From: RUG11783 sp964599695
GTDB lineage: Bacteria; Bacillota; Clostridia; Oscillospirales; Ruminococcaceae
Direction: 5' to 3'
DNA length: 26,111 bases
Assembly: GCA_964599695.1 (NCBI GenBank)
Contig: CAZRGP010000031.1
Span: forward strand, 1-26,111
Part shown: piece after piece, positions 1-6,126 of the stretch
How positions within the stretch are numbered: the stretch's first letter is position 1
How the letters are laid out: the number at the start of each line of letters is the position of its first letter
The notes under the pieces: model-generated
Seen by the model: the letters and a program-made list of their open reading frames with translations, nothing else
The model's database searches: none
What the model was told of the DNA's origin: nothing
Translations under genes and position numbers: made by a program

Positions 1-39
1 GATTACTATGTTGAGCGACATGCTTTGAAACTAAGTTGA
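1..39 (+). CDS. Group II intron reverse transcriptase/maturase, last 12 codons (partial)
   Basis: Reading frame 1 is open from the window edge and ends with TGA at 37-39, immediately before domain V. The visible residues are DYYVERHALKLS. In group IIC introns the intron-encoded reverse transcriptase/maturase is in domain IV and its stop codon lies close to domain V, so this position fits. Too little is visible to recognise a protein domain; the call rests on position and frame. Confidence 0.45.
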   Translation, partial: DYYVERHALKLS

Positions 40-104
40 ACCGCCGTATGCCGAATGGCATGTACGGTGGTGTGAGAGGGGCTACAGGTTAGCCCCTACT
101 CGAT
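1..104 (+). mobile_element. Group IIC intron, 3' end (domains V and VI)
   Basis: This is the 3' end of a bacterial group II intron that enters from outside the window. Domain V is a hairpin at 41-70: arm 41-48 pairs with 63-70 (one G-U), a two-base TG bulge lies at 61-62, and TGCC/GGCA closes a GAAT loop. Domain VI is 78-84 paired with 90-96. The intron tail runs to about base 104 (ends CTACTCGAT); A98 could be the branch adenosine. The domain V sequence, including the CGC triad in place of AGC and the GTGTGAGAGG joint, is nearly that of the well-studied Oceanobacillus iheyensis group IIC intron, from memory. The exact 3' splice site is inferred. Confidence 0.88.
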
Positions 105-108
105 TGAT

Positions 109-1608
109 TTAGATCCCGAGAGAATCACGGGACTTCACATAATTGCTGGTCAGTTCGTACCAGGGGATATCGCTTCTTGCGCCTTTGGAATAATCATCTC
201 TCAGCTCCTCCATAATGCCGTCGTATTTTTCTTTTTCCGGGAGGTCTGTTTTGTTATCCCCAAGCCGCACCAGCGACGGAACCGAAGCGTCACCGAGTTC
301 TTCCAGGAAGTAAAGATCGATCGTGTCGATCGTGTCATTCAGATAACCGCTCACATTATAGGAGGCGATCCTTTCATCAGGATTGATCCCCACCAGCACA
401 GCGAGGAGAATAAGCACTGTCAGGATGCACAGGGAGTAGAACGGCATTCGGCGCAATAGCGCTTTTATCGCAAAGAATATGAAAAGCAGGGCGAGAACGA
501 TCATTCCCCATGTGGAGTAGACCCTGAGAGGAGTGAGCCCGTATTGTCTTACATAAAGGTACATTTTGGAAAGGGCAGTAGCCACGAGGATCAAGGAGCA
601 AATGGACAAGGCAAGCGTGATCCCTTTGATGATGATCTCATCCGCCTGCGCCTTGCGTTTTACAAACCAGGCACAACCGAGCAGAAAGGCAAAGTTGACT
701 GCGGATACGGCGCAGAGCTGGAAGAAGCCGTCTCTCGCGTATTCTGCATAGGAATATCCCTCCGGAAGCACGCCATAAAAGGCGGAAGTGTAGTATTTCC
801 ATTGTGATGCAAAGAAGAGGATATAAACACCGAGGAGCGGAACAGCTGCCGCGAGAACGGTGACCGAAGGAACAAAGTTCAGTTTGCGCACGAAGGTCTC
901 CAGCATACCGTAATCGGAAATGATCTCTTCTTGACTCTTTGTCAGAGAGCGGATAACGATCCAGAGATACGCAAAGAGAACAATGGTGTAAAACAGAGCG
1001 ATAGCCGTCTCGCTGATCTCGGGAAGGGTGATGGAAAAGATATCATCGATCAGAGTGACAAATGATTCATCATAGGACAGCATGAGAAATGCGAAGAGAA
1101 ATATCGGAGCGCCAAGAATTAACCCCAGGGCGACTTTCCAAAACACAGAGAAAACTCTGGATTTTCCGATGCGGCTGAAAAAGTCTTCTTTTTGCACAGC
1201 GGGCGTTTTGATCATAAGATCACACGCGAAACAGCGAAGCATCTCTTCCGGTACAGGATCTGCTTCTTGTGAATAGAGATTCCCTTTGATACCAGTGTAC
1301 AGATAAAAGACAAAAGTGAAGAAAAAAGCCAGAAGGGCGATCTTTCTCAGGTACAGGTTAGAGCAGAGATAGAGCTGTGAAAGGAAGACGAGGGAAAGAA
1401 CAAGTAACGGCAGCGCCTTCGGAGAAAGGGAGATCCTGTTCAAGTAAAGAAACAGAAAACATAACAGTGCATATAGAAGTGAGAAAACGAGAGATCCCAA
1501 TGCAGTGTTTCCGTAAAGGGAAAAATGGATAACGGCATACAGGACGATAAACATAAGAAATACCATGAATCCGTTCCTGCGCCTGTCATTTTTGATTCCG
1601 ATTTCCAT
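109..1608 (-). CDS. DUF4173/DUF4153-like polytopic membrane protein
   Basis: A 499-residue integral membrane protein with a dozen or so hydrophobic stretches. The central LGAPIFLFAFLMLS segment, the YVRQYGLTPLRVYSTW segment and the C-terminal NPDERIASYNVSGYL segment resemble the DUF4173 (or related DUF4153) family, whose biochemical function is unknown. The start at 1608 is chosen over upstream ATGs because GGAGG lies seven bases before it and the residues MEIGIKNDRRRNG give a short basic cytoplasmic N-terminus before the first membrane segment. A consensus-like promoter lies just upstream. The stop codon is only four bases from the end of the group II intron on the other strand, so the gene's own terminator must lie beyond or within that element. 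Confidence 0.75.
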   Translation of the reverse strand: MEIGIKNDRRRNGFMVFLMFIVLYAVIHFSLYGNTALGSLVFSLLYALLCFLFLYLNRISLSPKALPLLVLSLVFLSQLYLCSNLYLRKIALLAFFFTFVFYLYTGIKGNLYSQEADPVPEEMLRCFACDLMIKTPAVQKEDFFSRIGKSRVFSVFWKVALGLILGAPIFLFAFLMLSYDESFVTLIDDIFSITLPEISETAIALFYTIVLFAYLWIVIRSLTKSQEEIISDYGMLETFVRKLNFVPSVTVLAAAVPLLGVYILFFASQWKYYTSAFYGVLPEGYSYAEYARDGFFQLCAVSAVNFAFLLGCAWFVKRKAQADEIIIKGITLALSICSLILVATALSKMYLYVRQYGLTPLRVYSTWGMIVLALLFIFFAIKALLRRMPFYSLCILTVLILLAVLVGINPDERIASYNVSGYLNDTIDTIDLYFLEELGDASVPSLVRLGDNKTDLPEKEKYDGIMEELRDDYSKGARSDIPWYELTSNYVKSRDSLGI

Positions 1609-1635
1609 AATGGCCTCCGAGTATCTTTTGGATGT

Positions 1636-1664
1636 ATGATATTCGTTTAACAACAAAATGTCAA
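1636..1664 (-). promoter_or_regulatory. Promoter of the DUF4173-like gene
   Basis: Read on the minus strand, TTGACA (1664-1659), a 17-base spacer and TATCAT (1641-1636) form a near-consensus sigma-A promoter, about 28 bases upstream of the start codon at 1608. Confidence 0.7.
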
Positions 1665-1754
1665 CAAAAATTTATTGCAATACGATAAATAATTATTCTT
1701 GGGCGAGCAGTGACAGGCCTGGAAAAGACCTGCGTTCAGCTGATTTTCCTGGCA
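1665..1754. other. Intergenic stretch between divergent promoters, nothing recognised
   Basis: This spacer between the minus-strand promoter at 1636-1664 and the tRNA promoter at 1755 shows no convincing reading frame, terminator or dyad. Confidence 0.6.
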
Positions 1755-1783
1755 TTGACTTTTGCGGTATCGTCCGATATAAT
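1755..1783 (+). promoter_or_regulatory. Promoter of tRNA-Ser
   Basis: TTGACT (1755-1760), a 17-base spacer and a perfect TATAAT (1778-1783) lie about 38 bases before the mature tRNA start, as expected for a strong stable-RNA promoter. Confidence 0.8.
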
Positions 1784-1821
1784 TTTGAAGACAAGTAAAT
1801 AGATACTATTACTTTGGACAT

Positions 1822-1913
1822 GCAGAAGTACTCAAGCTGGCCGAAGAGGCGCCCCTGCTAAGGGTGTAGGGCGGGTGACCGTCGCGAGGGTTCAAATCCC
1901 TCCTTCTGCGCCA
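1822..1913 (+). tRNA. tRNA-Ser (anticodon GCU)
   Basis: A 92-base serine tRNA with a long variable arm. The acceptor stem GCAGAAG (1822-1828) pairs perfectly with CTTCTGC before discriminator G1910, and the CCA end is encoded (1911-1913). The anticodon stem 1850-1854/1862-1866 closes the loop CTGCTAA, giving anticodon GCT at 1857-1859, which reads AGC and AGU. The T arm GAGGGTTCAAATCCCTC is canonical. Confidence 0.97.
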
Positions 1914-1915
1914 AT

Positions 1916-1949
1916 AAAAAAGACGTGCTGTGGATAGCACGTCTTTTTT
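1916..1949 (+). terminator. Rho-independent terminator after tRNA-Ser
   Basis: AGACGTGCT (1921-1929) pairs with AGCACGTCT (1936-1944), followed by six T. The five A before the stem make it usable in the other direction too, where it could end the convergent TetR gene. Confidence 0.92.
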
Positions 1950-1966
1950 GTCATCAATAATTGTTT

Positions 1967-2506
1967 TCAGGATATGAGGAGCTTGGCGAATTCCTCACAA
2001 GTAACAGGGAAATGATCTGATACCCAGTTTCTAACCGCTCCGAGGTATCCGGAACACGTCTGAACGATCTTGTATTTTGAAATCTTATTCACCCGGGAAG
2101 GATGATATTTGATGTCGTGGTAGTAGAACAGATCCACAAGATAGGACAGGAATTTTGCGGAAAAATCTGAGCCGGGATCCAGAAGAAATGTTCGGAAGAT
2201 CTCTTCATTATCTTTGACCCAAAGCAGGGAATTGTTAACCAGTGTCTGAAAGCCTGCCTGGTTTTCGGAATCAAAATATCGGAAACATGAATCGCGGAAA
2301 TAGTCCAGGATCTCTTCTTCGATCTCCTCTACAACCTCATATACGTCATTGTAATGCAGATAAAATGTTCCCCGGCCGATATCAGCCCTCCTGCATAATT
2401 CACTGACGGAAATGCTCGGGTGCGGTTTTTCCGCCATAAGAGAAAGCAGGGAAGAGCGGATGGCGTTTTTTGTTTTTGTGACGCGTCGATCCCTATCTAA
2501 TTCCAT
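1967..2506 (-). CDS. TetR/AcrR-family transcriptional regulator
   Basis: A 179-residue one-domain-plus-ligand-domain repressor. Residues about 10-55 form the TetR DNA-binding helix-turn-helix: SISVSELCRRADIGRGTFY, the family's signature, leads into HYNDVYEVVEEIEEE. The C-terminal part (about 60-179) is helical and resembles the C-terminal domain of DhaS-like regulators common in Bacillota. I place the start at 2506 because GGAGGTG lies eight bases upstream; the longer frame has no such site. Ligand and targets cannot be told from the sequence. The gene stands alone, divergent from the cytidylyltransferase-like gene, with a dyad in the shared region that could be its operator. Confidence 0.88.
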   Translation of the reverse strand: MELDRDRRVTKTKNAIRSSLLSLMAEKPHPSISVSELCRRADIGRGTFYLHYNDVYEVVEEIEEEILDYFRDSCFRYFDSENQAGFQTLVNNSLLWVKDNEEIFRTFLLDPGSDFSAKFLSYLVDLFYYHDIKYHPSRVNKISKYKIVQTCSGYLGAVRNWVSDHFPVTCEEFAKLLIS

Positions 2507-2523
2507 GATGCACCTCCGGTAAT

Positions 2524-2549
2524 TGTACATAATTATATCATTTTGTGCA
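2524..2549. promoter_or_regulatory. TetR gene promoter -10 inside an imperfect palindrome (possible operator)
   Basis: The minus strand shows TATAAT (2537-2532) placed to start the TetR transcript; its -35 is poor. The same 26 bases, from TGTACA to TGTGCA, form an imperfect dyad with 8 of 13 half-site positions matching. TetR repressors usually bind such dyads over their own promoter, so autoregulation and control of the divergent gene are inferred. Confidence 0.4.
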
Positions 2550-2624
2550 TTATTATTCACTAACACGGTTCAGTTGTTTGGGAAATACGCAAAAAACGGT
2601 TATGATAATCCAGAGGATATGTCT

Positions 2625-3383
2625 ATGCAACAAGCTTTGATTACCATATGCGCACGCTCGGACAGCGACATTACGGGTGAGCAGTATTTCATGAGGAAGG
2701 TACGCGGAAAAGAAATGCCGTTGTACTCTTTTTCGGCTGCCAGGATATTCGAGGCGCGGGAAAAGGCGATCCATGTGGATTACTGCCTGAATACCGACTG
2801 CGAGGAGCTGATCGACCTCGTTCAGAGAAGATATCCGGATACATTTATTATCAGGAGAGAGGGTAGACTGGCTGATGTGTCAGTGCCGAAGGAGGATGTA
2901 TACCGGGACTCGCTGCTGAAGGCGGAGAGTAGATTCAACAAGAAATATGATTTTCTGATCGACCTGGATATCACATCACCGTTTCGGAGGTCTTTTGATA
3001 TTCCCCGGGCCGTGGACTTGTTCCTGAGTGATCCCGATGCGGATGCGGTCATGTCCTGTGTGAAAAGCAGAAGGAATCCGTTTTACAACATGGCGATGAC
3101 CGGTGAAGGCGGGTATGCCAGCCGTGTGATCCAGAACGAGTTTACGTACAGTCTGCAGGCTCCGTCCTGTTTTGATATCAATGCGTCGATCTATGTGGTG
3201 TCCAGGGATTTCCTTATCAATGAGATGACATTCGACCTCTGGCAGGGCAAGATCCGTCTGTATGAGATGAAGGACGTTGGAATCCTTCGTATGGACAGGG
3301 ATGTGCCGACTTCTTTCGCTGATCTGATCGCTTCATATTGTTATGACACGGATGACGGATACAAAGAAGTGTTTAAAATATAG
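2625..3383 (+). CDS. Cytidylyltransferase-like protein (NeuA-related), degenerate N-terminal motif
   Basis: A 252-residue protein of the acylneuraminate/nucleotide-sugar cytidylyltransferase fold. The start (MQQALITICARSDS), the LIDLDITSPFR segment (compare LQPTSPLR of NeuA), the ADAVMSCVKSRRNPFYNM segment and a late FDINASIYVVSRDFL segment follow the family order. The usual substrate-binding GSKG.P.KN loop after ARSGS is not recognisable: the sequence runs DSDITGEQYFMRKVRGKEMP. It may be an altered or inactive enzyme. No sialic acid or capsule genes are nearby. The start at 2625 has AGAGGA seven bases upstream; an ATG six bases earlier is too close to that site. Substrate unknown. Confidence 0.7.
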   Translation: MQQALITICARSDSDITGEQYFMRKVRGKEMPLYSFSAARIFEAREKAIHVDYCLNTDCEELIDLVQRRYPDTFIIRREGRLADVSVPKEDVYRDSLLKAESRFNKKYDFLIDLDITSPFRRSFDIPRAVDLFLSDPDADAVMSCVKSRRNPFYNMAMTGEGGYASRVIQNEFTYSLQAPSCFDINASIYVVSRDFLINEMTFDLWQGKIRLYEMKDVGILRMDRDVPTSFADLIASYCYDTDDGYKEVFKI

Positions 3384-3398
3384 TATTGTAGGTTTGAT

Positions 3399-3426
3399 TT
3401 GACAAAAACCTTTATAATGATATAAT
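3399..3426 (+). promoter_or_regulatory. Consensus promoter of the sigma factor gene
   Basis: TTGACA (3399-3404), a 16-base spacer and TATAAT (3421-3426) with a TG extended -10 (3418-3419). The start codon at 3446 is only about 12 bases from the expected start of transcription, so the leader is very short. Confidence 0.8.
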
Positions 3427-3445
3427 TTTAGATACTTGCGAGAAT

Positions 3446-3988
3446 ATGAATGATCTTCATTTGACAGGGAGCGAAGCAAGAAGCCTTCCGTTGACGTTGG
3501 TTCTTGAGTCTTTTCGCCCGTATATCGAGAAAAGAGTGTCAGGCCTGAAGATACCCGGTGAAGATTGGGAGGATTTGCTTCAGGAGGCTTTTGTTGCGCT
3601 ACTGTCTGCTATAGGCAGTTATGAAGAGCATAAGGGATCGAGCTTTTCCACCTATGCGATCACCTGTATCAACAACAGGCTGTCCGATGCCGTGAAGGCT
3701 GCCTATCGCAAGAAGAACAGGGTGCTGAATGAGGCAGTTTCCCTGACCGATGAATCGGATTCCATCGAGACCGTGGCTTATGAGTCACCGGAAGAGATGG
3801 CGGTGCATCGGGAAAAGTACGAAGAACTGATGACCCGCATACGGGGGGAACTTACTGACAAGGAAAGAAGTGTTCTTCTGATGTGGATCGACGGCTACGA
3901 TTATTCCGAGATCGGAGAGCATCTGGGAATGTCAGCGAAGGCTGTAGGAAACGCCTTGCAGCGGGCACGCAGCAAACTTAAATCGTAA
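3446..3988 (+). CDS. Sigma-70 family factor, SigH-like
   Basis: A 180-residue sigma factor. Region 2 spans about residues 25-90 (EDWEDLLQEAFVALLSAIGSY, then SFSTYAITCINNRLSDAVKAA), and region 4 about 120-178 (LTDKERSVLLMWIDGYDYSEIGEHLGMSAKAVGNALQRARSKL). The arrangement and the C-terminal NALQRARSKL resemble SigH (Spo0H), the stationary-phase/sporulation sigma factor of Bacillota, but it is shorter and not next to rpmG-secE-nusG, where sigH lies in many relatives; here that block begins at 22704. It could be the organism's SigH or a paralogue. It has a near-perfect vegetative promoter and a weak ribosome binding site (GCGAG), so translation may be limiting. A short terminator follows at once. 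Confidence 0.8.
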   Translation: MNDLHLTGSEARSLPLTLVLESFRPYIEKRVSGLKIPGEDWEDLLQEAFVALLSAIGSYEEHKGSSFSTYAITCINNRLSDAVKAAYRKKNRVLNEAVSLTDESDSIETVAYESPEEMAVHREKYEELMTRIRGELTDKERSVLLMWIDGYDYSEIGEHLGMSAKAVGNALQRARSKLKS

Positions 3989-4009
3989 AAAACAGCGGGT
4001 GCTGTTTTT
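3988..4009 (+). terminator. Terminator after the sigma factor gene
   Basis: AAAAACAGC (3988-3996) and GCTGTTTTT (4001-4009) form a hairpin that overlaps the stop codon. The GC core is only four pairs, so it may be leaky. Confidence 0.6.
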
Positions 4010-4104
4010 ATACTTGTCCAATAACACGCGGTCGAACATCGCAACAGCACTGGGAAACCGGATGGAAGAGGGCAATAGTCATAACCCAAAAGAGGAGTAT
4101 TGTA

Positions 4105-4380
4105 ATGTACGAAGACAAGACTTTAGTGTGCCAGGAGTGCCACGAGGAGTTCGTTTTCACCGCAGGTGAGCAGGAGTTCTATGCCAGCCGTGGTTTCGAG
4201 AACGAGCCGAAACGCTGCCCGAAGTGCCGTGCTGCCCGTAAGCAGGCTACTCGCGCGACAAAAGAGATGTTTGACGCTGTTTGTGATGAATGCGGCAAGC
4301 CCTGCAAAGTACCGTTCAAACCCAATGGTGAGAAGCCGGTCTACTGCAGCGAATGCTTTGCAAAGAGAAACGCAAGATAA
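4105..4380 (+). CDS. Small double zinc-ribbon protein
   Basis: A 91-residue protein with two zinc-binding units. The first has CQEC near residue 9 and CPKC near residue 38; the second has CDECGKPC near residue 60 and CSEC near residue 82. The VCQECHEEFVFTAGEQEFY start and the CGKPCKVPFKP...PVYCSECF end are typical of the small zinc-ribbon proteins found in many bacteria, whose role is unknown; nucleic-acid or protein binding is the usual guess. AGAGGAG lies before the ATG. The gene has its own strong terminator, so it is expressed separately from the DUF1858 gene. Confidence 0.88.
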   Translation: MYEDKTLVCQECHEEFVFTAGEQEFYASRGFENEPKRCPKCRAARKQATRATKEMFDAVCDECGKPCKVPFKPNGEKPVYCSECFAKRNAR

Positions 4381-4405
4381 GCACTTTTTAAACATTCCTT
4401 GAAGG

Positions 4406-4437
4406 GAAGCACTGTGGACAACAGTGCTTCTTTTTTT
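4406..4437 (+). terminator. Rho-independent terminator after the zinc-ribbon gene
   Basis: GAAGCACTGT (4406-4415) pairs with ACAGTGCTTC (4421-4430) around a five-base loop, followed by seven T. Confidence 0.93.
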
Positions 4438-4493
4438 CTACCCTTTGTGATAGAATATCGTTCGGTAATATATATTTAAGAAAGGCAAATACT

Positions 4494-4712
4494 ATGTATC
4501 AAGTTACAAAAGATACCATTGTTGGCGACGTCATTGCTCATGATCCCATGGCAGCAGAGGTGTTTTATGCGATGGGCATGTTTTGCGTGTCCTGCCCTGC
4601 ATCCGAGATGGAATCGATCGAGATGGCATGTGCTGTCCACGATCTCGATGAGGAAGAGATGGTCGATCAGCTGAATGCTTACTTCAGAGAAACCGCAAAA
4701 GAACAGGCCTGA
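4494..4712 (+). CDS. DUF1858 domain protein (redox-disulfide type)
   Basis: A 72-residue protein made of one DUF1858 domain, the small fold also found attached to or near hybrid-cluster proteins. Family features seen: the start VTKDTIVGDVIAHDP, then the FYAMGMFCVSCPASEMESIEMA segment with the conserved CxxC (residues about 27-30), thought to form a redox-active disulfide or bind metal. A role is not proven for the stand-alone form. AGAAAGG lies 11 bases before the ATG. The 3' end overlaps the start proposed for trmK by 38 bases, implying coupled translation. A possible TG-extended -10 (TAGAAT near 4451) lies just after the preceding terminator. Confidence 0.85.
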   Translation: MYQVTKDTIVGDVIAHDPMAAEVFYAMGMFCVSCPASEMESIEMACAVHDLDEEEMVDQLNAYFRETAKEQA

Positions 4713-5385
4713 TAATCTGACACTTTCAAAGCGTCTGTCCCTGGCCGCCGGCTTGGTTCGTCAGGGAAGGCGCGTTGCTGATGTCGGATGTGATCACGGA
4801 AAACTGAGCGCCTTTTTGCTGCAAAGCAAAAAGACGCCGTTTGTATATGCGACGGATATTCGTCCCCTGCCTCTGGAGAAGGCGAAAGAGCTTCTGAATG
4901 AATGCGGCCTTGAGGATAAGAGCTGCTGCCTCCTCACGGACGGACTCAACGGCGTTCCAGGGGATCAGGTGGATGATGTAGTCATTGCCGGTATCGGAGC
5001 GGATGTTACGAATCACGTGATATCAGAAGCCGGATGGCTGTATCAGGAGGACAAGCACCTGGTGCTGGTCCCGGCATCCAAGAGGGAGCGGGTGAGAAGG
5101 TTCCTGGCTGCTGAAGGCTTTGAAACGGATCGGGAGATCGCGGTCGTCGATGCCGGACACTGCTATTCCGTTATGAGCGTTTACTATACGGGACAAAAGA
5201 GGGAACTCAGTGTGGCTGAGGCATGGATCGGAAAGATCGATGTAACGACGGAAGACGGAAAGACCTATCTCAAACAGGTGCGGAAACGGATGGAAGAGGT
5301 CCTTGCCGCAGTGTCAGATGAAAATAACGAGCACCGCATTGAGGCACAGCGTTTTATGGAGGAGATCGATGATTACTGCAAGTGA
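4675..5385 (+). CDS. trmK: tRNA (adenine(22)-N1)-methyltransferase
   Basis: TrmK methylates N1 of adenine 22 in tRNAs using S-adenosylmethionine. The class I methyltransferase motif is VADVGCDHGKLSAFLL, followed by YATDIRPLPLEKAKE (cofactor-binding acidic loop) and DDVVIAGIGADV where the family usually has IAGMGG. A C-terminal helical region of about 60 residues follows, as in TrmK. The start is uncertain: ATG 4675 lies inside the DUF1858 gene and has only a weak ribosome binding site, while the conserved part begins at LSKRLSLAAGLV (from about 4723); a CTG at 4717 would be the alternative. Its 3' end overlaps the Nif3-like gene by 17 bases; trmK-nif3 adjacency is common in Bacillota. Confidence 0.88.
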   Translation: MLTSEKPQKNRPDNLTLSKRLSLAAGLVRQGRRVADVGCDHGKLSAFLLQSKKTPFVYATDIRPLPLEKAKELLNECGLEDKSCCLLTDGLNGVPGDQVDDVVIAGIGADVTNHVISEAGWLYQEDKHLVLVPASKRERVRRFLAAEGFETDREIAVVDAGHCYSVMSVYYTGQKRELSVAEAWIGKIDVTTEDGKTYLKQVRKRMEEVLAAVSDENNEHRIEAQRFMEEIDDYCK

Positions 5386-6118
5386 ACTGGAGAAGGTGCT
5401 GTTTGAGATCGCGCCTCCGGAACTGGCGGAGGAGTGGGACAATGTCGGGATCATGGTCGACAGCTGTAAGGCTTCGGATAAGATCCTGTTCGCCCTTGAT
5501 TGTACCGAAGAAGTTATTGGCGAGGCAAAAGACCGGGGATGCGGGATCGTAGTGACACACCATCCCTTCATCTTTCGTCCCCTGAAGCGTATCGACGGAA
5601 GAATGGCGGTCTATTCCGCGATCCGGAACGATATATCTGTCCTGTCGGTGCATACCAACTATGATGCCGCGAACAACGGTGTCAATGATGTTCTGTCCTC
5701 GGCGATCCGCCTTACCGATGTGGAAACGGCGGGCATGGGAAGAACCGGATATCTGGACGGAGGTCCGGTATCTTTGAAGAGCTTCTGTCACATGCTGAAA
5801 GAGAAACTGAACGCCGGAACGCTGGAGGCAGCGGATGCCGGTATTCCTGTTCATAAAGTCATGGTGGTGGGAGGATCCGGAGGGGACTTCCTGTCCCTGG
5901 CTAAGGAGAACGGATGTGATACGCTTCTTACCGGTGAGGCTGCTCACCACGAAGGGATCGAAGCACATGTTCTGGGCGTGAACCTCGTTGTTGCAGGACA
6001 CTTCAGGACGGAGAACCCGAGCATCCCCAACCTGTGCAGGTTGGTTCAGGAGAAGATCGGGAACAAGGCGGAGTGTTTTATCTCCATAAGAAATACAGAC
6101 CCATTTCAACAGATATGA
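5369..6118 (+). CDS. Nif3-like dinuclear metal centre protein (DUF34), short form
   Basis: A 249-residue member of the Nif3/YqfO/YbgI family, which forms toroidal hexamers with a two-metal site in each subunit. The metal ligands are visible: THHPF (His64, His65), HTNYDA (Asp99) and AGHFRTE (His211, Glu215). The Bacillus form (YqfO) is about 370 residues with a PII-like insert; this one lacks the insert and matches the E. coli YbgI length. Its precise reaction is not settled; GTP cyclohydrolase-like names should be avoided. ATG 5369 has GGAGGAG upstream and overlaps the end of trmK; the longer frame from 5303 lies wholly inside trmK and is not used. Confidence 0.9.
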   Translation: MITASELEKVLFEIAPPELAEEWDNVGIMVDSCKASDKILFALDCTEEVIGEAKDRGCGIVVTHHPFIFRPLKRIDGRMAVYSAIRNDISVLSVHTNYDAANNGVNDVLSSAIRLTDVETAGMGRTGYLDGGPVSLKSFCHMLKEKLNAGTLEAADAGIPVHKVMVVGGSGGDFLSLAKENGCDTLLTGEAAHHEGIEAHVLGVNLVVAGHFRTENPSIPNLCRLVQEKIGNKAECFISIRNTDPFQQI

Positions 6119-6126
6119 GGTAACAC

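Noticed and set aside
3413..3418. A second TATAAT upstream of the sigma gene
   Set aside because: It is only eight bases from the TTGACA box, too close; the TATAAT at 3421 with 16-base spacing and TG extension is preferred.
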